Shown here one piece after another: positions 1-10,703 of a stretch of 64,000 bases of DNA; within the stretch, counting starts at the first letter, position 1; each line of letters starts with the position of its first letter. The translations under genes were made by a program, and so were the position numbers. Under the pieces are notes generated by a model. The model saw only the letters and a program-made list of their open reading frames with translations. It was not told the origin of the DNA and made no database searches. Source of the stretch: Bretschneidera sinensis (Eukaryota > Streptophyta > Magnoliopsida > Brassicales > Akaniaceae); assembly GCA_023935145.1 (NCBI GenBank), contig CM043700.1:68285620-68349619 (forward strand). Direction: 5' to 3'.

Positions 1-63
1 TCGCTTCCAAAGGGCAAAGTCTCCTTTTCCATCAAACTTCTCAACAATGAAGTTTGAACCCAT
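1..63 (-). CDS. gag: Ty1/copia gag, first 21 codons (runs off the window)
   Basis: Reading the minus strand from the ATG at 63-61, 21 codons run open to the window edge. The peptide starts MGSNFIVEKFDG and continues to ALWKR. This is the usual start of a copia gag, where a short N-terminal segment with F-D-G and a tryptophan precedes the UBN2-type capsid domain. The start is chosen because it lies about 200 bases after a primer-binding site, the normal leader distance. It belongs to the copy whose body lies left of the window, not to the copy whose RNase H remnant is near 33,000. The match is by family pattern only; the rest of the gene is unseen. Confidence 0.7.
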   Translation of the reverse strand, partial: MGSNFIVEKFDGKGDFALWKR

Positions 64-265
64 CTTGCGGAGAAAATCCCAGATTTATGCAACACCTACA
101 ATTGCTTTCCAACTTCTAAATCTCAAGAACACAATCAAATCTTGATCACAATACCATTCTTGAACCTTAAGAACCTGATCAGATCTTGATCTCAGCACCG
201 TTCTTAAATCTCCCAAGAAGTTTCCTTTGATTCTTGGAGTCTTGCTCCGATACCCCCCTGTTCAA

Positions 266-277
266 CCTCTGATACCA
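266..277 (-). other. Primer-binding site, initiator Met-tRNA type
   Basis: On the minus strand the sequence reads TGGTATCAGAGG, matching the plant initiator-Met tRNA 3' end (usual TGGTATCAGAGC) except the last base. It lies four bases inside the LTR end at 282. Positions 64-265 between it and the gag ATG are the untranslated leader and show no other feature. Confidence 0.8.
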
Positions 278-776
278 CTATTGAAAATCACCTTTGCAAG
301 AATCCCAGGTGGTGACCATCAAACACCTAAGTCCAGAATGGCTTGTAATAAACAGACATCAAACCATCAAAGAAAGATCACAAGCAATTGTTATCGAGGT
401 TCGGCAATTTGCCTACGTCCCCGTGAGCTCCTCCGAGCTCTCTGCACTAAATCAATGGAGTTCTTACAATTATAGCAACACCTCCTCACGAACCCTCTTG
501 TTCTTGATACATGAAAGAAGAGAAAAGAAAGAGATAAGAACTAAATGTTTCCCTGAAATTTTCCCCAAGAAAATTCCAATTACAAAGCCATTGAACCCCA
601 CTTCTTGAATACTCTCTCTCACTTGTAACACCTCTGAAGATTATAAAGTCTTTCTCTCTTAACACCAGCCACTCTTGGAATAAGACTTCTTCTTGTGCCT
701 CTCTTGTGTTTTGTGTCTTTGCATTCTCACACTTGCTCTTGTGTTACCTTGTTATGATGATTGTTGTTGATGACCC

Positions 777-784
777 TTTATATA
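777..784 (-). promoter_or_regulatory. TATA box of copia LTR
   Basis: TATATAAA on the minus strand, in the middle of the LTR and about 150 bases downstream of the GC-rich block. This is the position expected of the U3 promoter. Confidence 0.6.
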
Positions 785-934
785 GAGCAACAACTTCTTG
801 AATCAATCTTTAAGTCATTCCCAACTCTTAGATCTTGAGAACCAAACAATCATAGCCCTCCAAGATGACTAAGTAATCCTATGCATTTTAACCAAGTTCC
901 ACGCACCATCTTAAAGTGCTGATCAGAGTGCATC

Positions 935-1160
935 AGATGTGCCTGGCGCCAGGCCCAGAACAGGGCTGGCCGCGGCGCACACAGGGCAGAAACTCCTCCA
1001 GGTGCTGGGCATCGCGGCTCCCAAGGCCTGGGTCATGGCGCACAACATTGTGCCACCTTGTGCCGTGGCGCACACCACCCTGTGCCATGGTGCACACCAT
1101 GTCGAGGAGCTTTTCTCCCTTGCTGGAGGTCGCGACGCACACTCCTTGTGCCATGGCTCA
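935..1160 (-). repeat. GC-rich block of degenerate self-complementary repeats in copia U3
   Basis: A GC-rich island in an AT-rich LTR. It contains repeated variants of TGTGCCATGGCGCACAC (near 1040, 1060-1075, 1081-1098 and 1146-1156), built around CCATGG and TGGCGCAC and partly palindromic. It lies upstream of the TATA box on the minus strand, so a role as repeated transcription-factor sites is plausible but inferred. The frames through it on both strands are by-products of base composition. Confidence 0.5.
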
Positions 1161-1258
1161 AAGCCTATTGAAGCTTCATTCTTCGACCCATTTAATCCTT
1201 AGACAAATACCAATATATTTATGATTGTTTTAAATTTTGAAGCATTATTTTTCTAACA

Positions 1259-1555
1259 ATCACCCACATGATTCAAAATTTTAAGAGAAAAAAGAACTTG
1301 GGCCATAATGAAGTTTAAAGCAACAATGTCTTGTGGACTTGAATCGATGCCTTGTGTAACAAAATTTAATTTACTAGTAATTGGTGACTAAGTGTCTTGA
1401 ACCAATCACATTTTATGTAAATATCAATTTTGCATACCCACTTCATCTTTTCTCTAATGAGTTCTCGATTTAGCACATTATAACCATGTGCCTACCTGAA
1501 TTTTCATAGGTGCTCTAAAGAGTTTACCCTATTTCTCATTGAAGGCGACCACCAT
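1259..1555 (-). other. 3' untranslated end and polypurine tract of copia element F
   Basis: On the minus strand this reads as the tail of a copia element: AT-rich sequence ending AATCATGTGGGTGAT directly before the LTR start. The same untranslated region continues, after removal of inserted elements A and E, at 23,149-23,011 and 32,940-32,793, where it follows a copia RNase H remnant. Assignment rests on position and on resemblance to plant copia tails; it holds no gene. Confidence 0.6.
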
Positions 1556-2465
1556 TGATTCCGTGCATAAGTTCTTATTTTTATCACGCCTTAACTTTTA
1601 AATTTAATCTAATTTTATTAATTTTTGTTGGTTTTAGGCTTCATTGTTGTCATTTAAATTATTTCAGGTTTAGACGAAGGGAAAGATCCAAATTTTAGTG
1701 TCCTATCGTCAAGGGACTCTTTCTCTTGTTTAAAAAAAAATGAAATTTTAATTGAAGACTTTGGAGCCCATAAAAAATGAAATTTTAATTGAAAATTTGG
1801 GAGCCTATATAAAGGAAAGAGATAAACCATAATTAAGGGAGAAAGCTTGCAGCCCTAGAGACACAACCCTAGAGAGATAGTCGACAGCCCTCTCCTCCTC
1901 ATCTGACAGCAGCAGCCCATAACCACCAGTCCTCCTCATCCGGCACCAGCAGCTGCCGCCTTTAGTAGCTGCTTCCTTGCAATTGGCACCTACCTTACCC
2001 TCTACTCGGTATCCAGCACTGATCGCACAATAGCCCTTTACAGCAGTAACAGCCCTCCAGAGCAGTAGCAGCAGTTGAACGCACGTTGGTTTACCGAATT
2101 ATGGTGAATTCATTGCTGTTAAATTTAATTTTCAGCATGAACTAAACTTTCTTTATTCTGGGAAAATGATGTAATTTAATTTCAAACTATGCTTGCTTTT
2201 CTATGCTGATTTGCAGTAATTATCTTCTATGTTTGGCTGATTTATTTTGATATTCAAAAAACAGTTTTATTTTCCTTTGATTATTTCCTTTAAATTAATT
2301 TTATTTCATATTGCAATTATAACAACAAAAAGAGATTCTTCTAAATAAAATCGAGATTAGTATAGTTTCGGTACTTGTCAGAAGTAAAGTTACCAATCTC
2401 TGAGGACAATACTCTTTTTATCACTTTACTATAAAACTACAATACCGAGCACTTGCAGTTTTGCA
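1556..2465 (+). repeat. 5' LTR of element A
   Basis: Starts TGATTCCGTGCATAA and ends AGTTTTGCA. It matches 21713-23010 over its length except for an internal gap of roughly 370 bases: the 3' copy has extra sequence from about 22,422 to 22,796. Numerous substitutions separate the two copies, so the insertion is old. Confidence 0.85.
1740..1813 (+). promoter_or_regulatory. Duplicated promoter-proximal repeat and TATA box of A LTR
   Basis: About 36 bases (GAAATTTTAATTGAAGACTT followed by GGAGCC and a CATAAA or TATAAA end) occur twice in tandem, the second copy ending in TATATAAA at 1806-1813. The 3' LTR has three copies (21,896-22,005). The second TATA-like end is the likely promoter; expression is not shown. 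Confidence 0.55.
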
Positions 2466-2478
2466 TCGATAAAGTTTT

Positions 2479-2496
2479 TGATGCCGTTTTTGGGGA
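2479..2496 (+). other. Degenerate primer-binding site of element A
   Basis: TGATGCCGTTTTTGGGGA compares with the Athila/Tat aspartate-tRNA site TGGCGCCGTTGCCGGGGA, which is intact in element C at 11962. Four positions differ, in the direction expected from cytosine deamination. The AT-rich leader then runs to the gag start near 2608. Confidence 0.6.
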
Positions 2497-2607
2497 TTGA
2501 TTTCTTCTTATTTTTGCCAATATTGATACAAATGAATCTTGGTTTTAATTTAGAATTTTATTTTATTTTTTATTAATTTTTTTCTACAGGTGTGTTTTTG
2601 ACGTTGC

Positions 2608-4315
2608 ATGCACCGTGCTAGATATCGTGACATTACCTCTTTTGATCGGGAGATTGAAAGAACCTTTAGATCACAAAGAAAAAATCAAGTACTAGCCATG
2701 ACTGATGAACAACATGATGCTCAACCACGCACCTTAAAGGATTATGTACAGCCAGTTGTGAATGATAACTACTCATTCATGCCAACAATTTTGAGCTCAA
2801 ACCAGCCTTAATCAGCATGGTGCAACAAGCCCAGTTTAGAGGATCGCCACTGGATGATCCTAATATTCATTTGGCGATATTTTTGGAGATTTGTGACACT
2901 GTAAAGATTAATGGTGTTACTGAAGACACCATTAGACTGAGATTGTTTCCTTTTTCCTTAGGGACAAGGTAAGAGGTTAGCTACAAGCTCTACAACCAGG
3001 AAGTATCACTAGCTGGTAGGAAATGGCTGAAAAATTTCTTGCTAAATTCTTCCCACCTACAAAAACAGATTAACTCAGGAGTGAGATTGGTCAATTCAAG
3101 CAAAATGATTTCGAGTCACTTTATGAAGCATTAGAAAGGTATAAAGATTTGATTCAACGTTGCCCTCAACATGGATTGTCGGACTGGTTGCAAGTTCAGA
3201 TGTTCTACAATGGGTTAAATGGGCAAACTCGGACCATAGTTGATGTGGTGTCTGGTGGAACTTTGATGTCAAAGACAACTGAAGGCGCTGTTTCTCTTTT
3301 GGAAGAAATGGTCACAAATAACTATCAATGCCCAACTAAAAGAACTATGGTTAAGAAAGTTGCTGGAATTCATGAATTGGATCCATTAACAACCCTTTCA
3401 GCTCAAGTTGCTTCTCTATCTCATCAAATTTCAACTTTCACAACACAAAGAATGCTACAAAGTGCAGAATATGTTGTAACCCCAAGTATGACAGTTCCAA
3501 GTAATGAATAAAGTCAAGAACAAGTTCAATACATCAAAAATCGGAACTATAACTATCGTGGTAATCCTATGCCAAATTACTACCATCCAGGGCTTCAAAA
3601 TCATGAGAATTTATCTTATGGAAACACAAAGAATGTGTTGCAACCTCCTGTTTTTGTTAATCAACCATGTGAGAAGAAGATGTCACTTGAGGATACCATG
3701 ATTTACTTTGTTGAGGAGACAAAAGCAAGGTTAAAAAAGAATGATTCATGGTTCAACAACATTGAGAATCATTGTAGCAACATGGGAGCCATTATGAAGA
3801 ATCTTGAAGTGTAAATTGGGTAACTAGCCACAACCATCGATGCCCAACAAAGAGGAACATTTTCTAGCAACACAGAAGTGAATCCAAAGGAACAATGCAA
3901 GGCCATCACACTTAAGAGTGGAAAAGAAATTGAGAGGTCACCATCAAAGGAAACCGAGTCCACCCCTACAGCTCCAACCAATGGCCAATGCCAGAATAAA
4001 GTAGATGAAGAGGAGATTGTGGATGATACATTAAGAGAAACTGAAAAGCCTAAAGAAATTTCATTTCCCGACAATCCTCCTATTCTCCTTACTCCACTTC
4101 CTTACCTTCAACGTTTTCTGAAACATAAATTAGATAAGCAATTTTCTAAGTTTTTGGATATTTTAAAGAAAATTCACATAAATATTCTTTTTGTAGATGC
4201 TTTGGAGCAAATGCCAAATTATACCAAATTCTTAAAAGATATCATTTCCAAGAAGAGAAGGTTGGAGGAGTTCGAAACAGTAAAGCTTTCTGAAGAATGT
4301 AGTGCCATTCTTTAA
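2608..4315 (+). pseudogene. gag: Element A gag (capsid and nucleocapsid region), broken
   Basis: Open pieces at 2608-2811, 3149-3511, 3569-3814 and 3878-4315 read as one Athila-type gag. The N-terminal stretch has RTLKDYV. The capsid core runs through LFPFS and FESLYEALERYKDLIQRCPQH to the FYNGL motif. A later segment has TLKSGKEIE before the protease. Breaks occur between 2812 and 3148 (frame changes) and as stops near 3509, 3812 and 3824. The ATG at 2608 follows the leader and is the probable original start. Gag would form the virus-like particle; no functional product is possible now. Confidence 0.75.
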
Positions 4316-4945
4316 AAGAAATTACCTCAAAAATTAAAAGATCCAGGGAGTTTCACTTTGCTTTGCACTATTGGAAATTCATTTTTTGATAAAGTTTTAT
4401 GTGATCTTGGTGCTAGCATTAATCTTATGCCACTTTTTGTTTGCATGAAATTATGACTTGGGGGGATGAAACAAACAATCATTTCTTTGCAACTAGCAGA
4501 CCGATCCATCAAGTACCCACGTGGAATCATAGAAAACATATTGGTAAAGGTGGATAAATTTATTTTTCCTACTGATTTTGTGGTGTTAGATATGGAAGAA
4601 GACCGAGAAGTCCCACTAATTCTTGGCTGACCATTCTTGGCTACAGGAAGGGCTTTAATTGATGTTCAAAATGGTGAATTAACATTGAGAGTAAACAAGA
4701 AAGAGGTTATGTTCAACATCTACCAAGCCATGAGATTTATAAAAGATCCAAGCACTTGCTTTTAGGTAGATGTCATTAAGCAATGTGTAGAAGAAACCTT
4801 TCTAGAAGATGTACCAGCTGATCACCTAGAAAGCTGTATCACCACTTCATCTCAAGCAAATAATTTTACCAATTCTGCTGTTTGTGAATTTGATTTATCT
4901 CTTTTTAGTAAAGAATTTCTCCACTATATATTTGCCTCAAGAGCC
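4316..4945 (+). pseudogene. Element A aspartic protease region, broken
   Basis: In the same frame as the preceding gag piece, after a stop at 4313-4315, the translation holds CDLGASINLMP near 4408-4440. This is the Athila form of the retropepsin active site, with D-L-G-A in place of D-S-G-A. LQLADRS and PRGI follow, then LVKVDKF and PLILG. In-frame stops lie near 4456, 4628 and 4763. Retropepsin would process the Gag-Pol polyprotein; this copy cannot be made intact. Confidence 0.7.
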
Positions 4946-6278
4946 TTGCAGCAGGATGCATCACTTAACAATGAAGTGGGAAGGCTAGATCTGATTGTAG
5001 CAAGGCCTGATTATGAAATTTCTAGAGAAAAGATGCAGCAAACTACAACTCCAGAGTTGAAGAAATTACCTGAGCATCTTTTCTATGCATTCTTGGGTGA
5101 TAGTTACATATTTCCAGTGATTGTTGCTGCATCACTCACACTCAAAGAAGAGAAAAAGTTGTTGCGTGTGTTAAGGGGGCATAGAACAGCCTTGGGATGG
5201 ACTATTTCCGACAAAAAATGTATAAGCCCCTCCATTTGCTTACACAAGATTTTAATGGAGGAACTTTACAAACCATCAATCGAGCACCAAAGAAGATTAA
5301 ATCCAGCAATGAAGGAGGTCGTGAGAGCTGAAATTTTGAAGCTCCTCAATGCTGGAATTATCTATGCTATTTCAGACAGCTCATGGGTAAGTCCAGTGCA
5401 GGTTGTACCAAAAAAGGGCGGAATGACAATGGTGATAAACGAAAACAATGAGTTTATTCCTACAAGAATAGTCACGGGTTGGCGTGTATGTATAGATTAC
5501 CGCAAGTTTAACAAAGCTACAAGGAAGGATCATTTTTTCACTACCCTTTATTGATCAAATGTTGGATCGATTGGTTAGGTATTCCTACTATTGCTTCTTA
5601 GATGGTTATTCAGGGTATAACCAGATTGCCATAGGCCCTGAAGATCAAGACAAAACTACATTTACATGCCACTACAACACATTTTCTTTTTGGAGGATGT
5701 TATTTGGATTGTGTAATGCCCTAGCGACATTTCAACGTTGCATAATGGCTATTTTTTCTGATATGGCAGAAGAGATAATGAAAATTTTTATTGATGATTT
5801 TTTAGTTTTTGGTACATCTTTTGATCATTGTGTGCATAATTTAGCTCTTGTTTTGCAGAGATGTGAAGACAAAAATCTAGTCCTAAATTAGGAGAAGTGC
5901 CATTTCATGGTTCAAGAAGGGATCGTGCTTGGCCATCGAGTGTCATCTAAAGGAATTGAGGTTGATTGAGCTAAAATTACAAACATAGAAAAACTACCAC
6001 CTCTAAAGAATGTGAAGGGAATTAGAAGCTTTCTGGGACATGCGGAATTTTATAGAAGATTTATCAGGGATTTTTCTAAACTCACTAAACCTTTATGTAA
6101 TCTTCATGAAAAAAATTCTGCATTTGACTTTGATAATGCTTGTTTGCAGGCCTTTGATGCAATCAAGGGAAAACTAGTTTTAGCACCAGTTATGACTATA
6201 CCTGATTGGAGTCAACCTTTTGAAGTCATGTGTGATGCAAGTGACTTTGCAGTTGGAGTAGTATTAGGAAAAAAGTGA
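4946..6278 (+). pseudogene. pol: Element A reverse transcriptase, broken
   Basis: The N-terminal part (4946-5554) carries RRLNPAMKEVVRAEILKLL, then VSPVQVVPKKGG and CIDYRKFNKATRKDHF. A one-base change in a T run near 5532 shifts the frame. The palm continues at 5559-5891 with FLDGYSGYNQIA and the catalytic box FIDDFLVFG (YxDD equivalent). The thumb and the RNase H connection continue to 6278 with RSFLGHAEFYRRFI. Stops lie at 5889-5891, near 5968 and at 6276-6278. The order and motifs are those of Athila-lineage Ty3 elements. Confidence 0.85.
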
Positions 6279-6317
6279 GATAAACTGTTCAGGGCCATCT
6301 ATTACACAAACTGGACC

Positions 6318-6695
6318 TTGAATGATGCTGAACTAAATTATACAACAACTGAGAAGGAGATGCTTGCTATTGTTCTTGCTTGTGACAAATTTAGGTTTTA
6401 CCTCATTAGTTCAAAATTGATAGTGTTCACTGATCATGCAACAATTCGTTATTTTATTGGCAAGAAGGATGCTAAGCCTAGGCTGATTCGTTGGATCCTG
6501 CTTCTTCAAGAATCTGATTTGGAGGTTCGAGATAAAAAGGAAAGTGAAAATTCAGTTGTTGATCATCTCTCTCAGTTGGAGCAAGAGGAAGTGAGACCAA
6601 ATTTAGAGATCCAAGAAGCATTCCTTGATGAGCAGTTGTTTGCATGTGAGATCAAGCTTCCTTGGTATGCTGATATTGTAAACTACCTAGCCTGA
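6318..6695 (+). pseudogene. pol: Element A RNase H domain
   Basis: This 125-residue open piece continues the reverse transcriptase frame after one stop. It shows [22 protein letters not shown] and [10 protein letters not shown], the conserved E and D segments of Ty3 RNase H. The upstream D is in CDASDFAVGVVLG at about 6231-6270. The enzyme would remove RNA from the RNA-DNA hybrid during replication. A linker rich in E and Q leads towards the integrase. Confidence 0.8.
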
Positions 6696-7637
6696 AAAGT
6701 ACTGCCACCATATCTCACTTACCACTAATGTAAAAAGTTTCTACATGATGAGAAATATTATTTTTGGGATGAGCCTTTGCTATTCAAAAGATGCCCTGAT
6801 CAAATCATCTAAAGATGTGTACCAGAAGAAGAGATGCAAACCGTTCTCCATCATTGCCATTCATCATCATATGGAGGACATTTTGGAGCAACATGAACAA
6901 CAACTAAGGTATTTCAAAGTGGTTTCTTTTGGCCGTCTATCTTCGTGATAGTTATACTTTGGTGAAGACTTGTGATCAATACCAACGTATAGGAAATAGT
7001 TCAAGGCGTCAAAAGCTACCATTGAAAAATATCTTAGAGGTTAAGTTATTTAATGTTTAGGGAATTGATTTTATGGGTCTTTTTCCTCATTCTTTTGGCT
7101 TTATCTATATCTTGTTAGTAGTGGATTATGTGCCATAATGGGTGGAAGCATTTGCAGCAACAATAAACGATGCAAAGATTATGCTCAAATTTCTACATAA
7201 GAATATATTCAGAAGATTTGGCACCCCATGAGCTATTATTAGTGACGAGAGGACCCACTTTTACAATAAGTTGTTTGCTAACCTTCTTTCTAAATATGGT
7301 GTGAAGCACAAGATAGCACTTGGTTACCATCCTTAAACTAATAACCAAGCTAAAATTTCAAATCAAGAAATCAAGAACATCCTTGAGAAGACAGTCAACA
7401 TCAATAGGAAGGATTGGGCAAAGAAGCTTGATGATGCTTTGTGGGCATACCGTACAGCTTTCAAAACACCTATCGGGATGTCTCCTTACCGATTAGTGTT
7501 TGGAAAAGTGTGTCATCTTCCTGTTGAGTTGGAGCGTAGAACTTATTGGGCTGTAAAGAAGTTTAATTTTGATTTAAAAGTAGTAGGTGAAAAATGACTC
7601 TTACAATTGAATGAGATGGACGAGTTCCGGAACGATG
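6696..7637 (+). pseudogene. pol: Element A integrase, 5' part, interrupted by element B
   Basis: Reading across several frame changes, the zinc-binding region is recognisable near 6840-6990. The catalytic core follows with GIDFMG near 7060, AIISDERTHF near 7213 and [11 protein letters not shown] near 7366, the three acidic segments of a DDE integrase. The conserved [22 protein letters not shown] stretch follows near 7440-7505. Stops lie within the core (near 7060, 7138, 7230 and 7336). The reading stops in the CGATG target site at 7633-7637 and resumes after element B at 19762. Confidence 0.8.
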
Positions 7638-8895
7638 TGATGAGTCTTAAATATTGCATATTTAAAACCCTCAACTTATATTTGTTATGCTCTTAGTTAT
7701 TAGTATTTCACTTTATTTTATGTTTTTTTTTCGTGTTTTGTGTATTTTTACAGGATTGTGGAGAAAATGAAGCATTTCAGGAGATGTGAAGCTTCAGGAG
7801 AAATTACGATCGATCGCACTATGCTGCGATCGAGCGTAAGGTCATCAATCCCACATCGAAATGTTTGCAATGCATCGCACCTGCGCTCGAGCGCACAAAC
7901 TTGCAATCGATCGCAAGTGATCATCCCAAATCGGTCAAAATCTTTACAGCATGATCGAGCGCACCAGACACGTGATCGAGCGCACCTGCGATCGATCGAA
8001 ACATACTGCGATCGAGCGCACTCGGGCAGTATCCCACATCGTTTCTGCAAGCCACATTGCTCTGGGTCTCCCCCTATATAAACACCACCTGACTTCATAA
8101 TTCTATGTACAATTCCTGAGCCACTTTGGTGTTTACCGATGGACGTCCGCCAGCATTCTGGTGGATCCCGAAGGCATTGCTACTACGAGGGGAAGCGCTG
8201 CCCGTCAGCGAGTGGAATTTCTCCCATGTAAAGTTGTTTATTTATTTCTTTATATTCAGTTGTTTTAGTTTAAATATTTAGCACTTTTTATTACAGTTTT
8301 ATAGTTATGAATGGCTAGACTCTTCAGCTAAGGTTGAAGATAAAGCCCTGCCGTTGTTTGGCGTAGTAGTTCAGATTTGCTTGTACAAATCTGACAATTT
8401 TTAATATAAATGTTCTGTCAATTATTTGAGTTAATCTTATAATTGATTGAGTTTAAATTGTCTGTTGGATATTCTTTGTGTTTCATCTGATGGATATATT
8501 GAATGCTTTTCGATTAAATTGGATTTCCTTTGTAATTTGTTAAAAGCGGATACGTTGGATGCTTTTGGTTTAATTGGGATATTCTTTGTTTTTTGTCGTA
8601 AGTTGGATTCATGGAATGTTTTGATAGGCTATATTTTTAGAACATATATGCTTAACTTCGGTGGGGTGGATTCGGAAACCTTAGTGCTTTTTATTATTAG
8701 TTTTAAAATCAACTTAGTTTAGTTTTAATTTATTTTGCAATATCATTCTGAAATTTGGAACTAGGTTAAGATAGAGTTAGTTTAGATTAAAAATTTATTT
8801 TCACAACGCAATTCCCTGTGGATTCGACATCGCACTTGCACAATGTTATACTGCAAACGACTCGTGCGCTTGCGAGTAATTTAAAACTCACAAGA
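7638..8895 (+). repeat. 5' LTR of element B
   Basis: 1258 bp, from TGATGAGTC to ACTCACAAGA. The last dinucleotide is GA where the other three copies have CA. It aligns end to end with 18541-19761 and with the two LTRs of C. Open frames of about 100 codons on both strands (7740-8098) come from GC-rich palindromes and recur in all four LTRs; they are not supported as genes. So does an A/T-rich frame at 8447-8722. Confidence 0.93.
7807..8082 (+). promoter_or_regulatory. GATC-palindrome array and TATA box of B LTR
   Basis: From 7807 to about 8020 the LTR holds repeated self-complementary words: TGCGATCGATCGCA variants, TGCGATCGAGCGCA and GCGCTCGAGCGCA. TATATAAA follows at 8075-8082. The same array and TATA recur in the other LTRs (TATA at 11135, 15432 and 18941). 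The layout suggests a U3 enhancer followed by the core promoter; binding proteins are unknown. Confidence 0.6.
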
Positions 8896-8908
8896 AGTTT
8901 TCGGCGCC
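8896..8908 (+). other. Truncated primer-binding site of element B
   Basis: AGTTTTCGGCGCC matches the first part of the site in C (AGTTTTTGGCGCC, 11956-11968), then jumps directly into gag coding sequence. The rest of the primer site, the leader and the gag start have been deleted. Confidence 0.75.
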
Positions 8909-10703
8909 CGAGTCTATTACATCTTGGGAAAACCTACTTAGCAAATTTTATCATAAGTTTTTCCCAATGTCTAGAGTGAATGAGTGCCGAAAGGAGATCA
9001 GCTCTTTCACTCAGAATGAGGATGAAAAATTTTCTGAGGGTTGGGAGTGCTTCAAAGAGCTACTGATCAGATGCCCTCCACATGAATATGAGAAGTGGAG
9101 ACTCGTTCAATTCTTCTACCAAGGGTTGACTCAACCCAACCGTAGCATGATCGAGTCTATGAATGGGGGGGCATTCTTGAGTCTGACAGGAGACGAAGCA
9201 TATATGGCGTTGGACAAGTTGTCCAACAACTCACAGCAGTGGGATTTTTCAAGCTGTCGAGATAAGCTCATTCGTGCTCCTAAGAAGGGAGCATCTATGA
9301 GGTCAGGGAGGACGCTGATTTGAGGATAAAGTTAGATGCCCTCACTAAGAAGATTGACGCTCTCACTGTGAGCCAATCCATCAATGCTGCCAACACATTC
9401 AATGTTGAAAGCTGTTCCATCTGTGCTAGTCCCATGCATCTAGCACAGAATTGCCCATCAATGCCTGCTTGTGTCGAGTATCCTATGGAACAAGTAAATG
9501 CTTTCAATGACTTTCGAAGGCAGTCAAATGGATTGTACTCCGAGACGTACAATCTAGGGTGGTGGAACCACCCAAATTTTTCATGGAGGCAGAACCAACC
9601 AATGAATCAGGGAGGAGCCCCTCATCATGCTCAAAATCAATATCCTCCCGGATTTGCCCCACATATTCCTAATCATGGTCGTTCTGCCCATCCAGCACCT
9701 TCACCTGCTTACCACGCACCCACTCAAACACCAGCGCCAGTTTCACAGTCGCTAGAGGACACCCTTAAGGAGTTCATGAAGGCGACTAGCCAAAATATGA
9801 GTGATGTGAAGAGTGCAACAGTGGTAAACACCCAAGCAATTGCCAAGCTGGAGAGTCAAATAGGGCAATTTGCAAGTCACTTGGGTGAGAGAGAGAAGGG
9901 GAAGTTCCCCAGTCAGCCCGTGCCCAACCCGAAAGGACAATATATGGTTGAGAGTTCATCAACTCCTACGCACGGGGCAGAACAAGTACAGTCGATTGTC
10001 ACACTGAGGTCTGGGAGACAGGTGGACAATCGAGTAGAAGAGAGCCTTGCTATGCAGCAAGGGCAAGGAAGTGGCAACACAGAGAAGAGAGATGCTGAGC
10101 CATCTACAGCCACACCTACTGAGAAGGACCCTCCTAGGTCATTTGTACCTAGAGTGCCTTACCCCGAGAGACTACAGGCACCGAAGAAAAGAGGGAAGTA
10201 TGAAGAAATTCTGGAGGTATTCAAGCAAGTCCAAATCAATATCCCATTTTTGGATGCCATCCATCAAATGCCATCATATACCAAGTTTCTAAAGGACTTG
10301 GTCATTATCAAAAAGAGGACGAATGTCCTAAAAAAGGTATTTTTGACCGAGCAGGTCAGCTCAATCCTTCAATGCAAGCTACCCATCAAGTATAAGGACC
10401 CGGGGTGTCCTACCATCTCTTGCACGATAGAAGTCAGCCACATTGAGAGGGCTCTCTTGGATCTAGGGGCGAGTGTGAATCTGCTACCCTACTCAGTCTA
10501 TTTACAGTTGGGGTTAGGAGAATTGAAGCCCACATCCACTACGCTTCAATTGGCTGACAGGTCAGTGAAAAGACCACGGGGAATAGTTGAGGATGTTTTG
10601 ATAAAAGTGGATAAGTTTTATTTCCCTGTGGATTTTATTGTGCTTGACATAGAGCCGGTTCAGAATGTACGGATTCAAATACCGGTTATTCTAGGGCGAC
10701 CAT
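8909..10703 (+). pseudogene. gag: Element B gag-protease, 5' deleted, one frameshift
   Basis: The gag core begins mid-domain (TWENLLSKFYHKFFP, then FTQNEDEKFSEGWECFKELL). A frame change near 9290-9310 moves the reading to the frame that is open from 9320. That frame carries a zinc knuckle CSICASPMHLAQNC (C-x2-C-x4-H-x4-C, about 9415-9456), a proline-rich spacer, and the protease site LLDLGASVNLLPYS near 10456-10497. The frame is open into the insertion site of C: GRP at 10695-10702 joins in frame to FLATANAL at 16259, so protease was unbroken when C landed. The only apparent damage before that is the 5' deletion and one shift. Confidence 0.85.

Larger units (their letters stand above)
282..1258 (-). 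repeat. Copia LTR shared by two tandem copies
   Basis: On the minus strand this 977-bp unit starts TGTTAGAA (1258) and ends TTTTCA (282). It is preceded by a polypurine-like tract (1274-1259) and followed by a primer-binding site (277-266). It is therefore the 3' LTR of the element whose RNase H remnant is near 33,000 and also the 5' LTR of the gag starting at 63. It has a TATA box and a GC-rich U3 block. Its partner LTRs are outside the window, so the boundaries rest on TG...CA ends and flanking signals. The small open frames at 227-608 and 916-1224 lie in it and are not supported as genes. Confidence 0.8.

Noticed and set aside
7740..8098. Overlapping frames of 113-116 codons on both strands in the B LTR (also near 10,800, 15,000 and 18,650)
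   Set aside because: They follow the GATC-palindrome array, vary with unit number between the four LTRs, and have stops or frame changes in some copies.
8447..8722. 91-codon frame conserved in the two B LTRs (also 19313-19588)
   Set aside because: Shared only because LTRs are copies. The C LTRs break it with stops and gaps, and it is AT-driven with no recognised domain.
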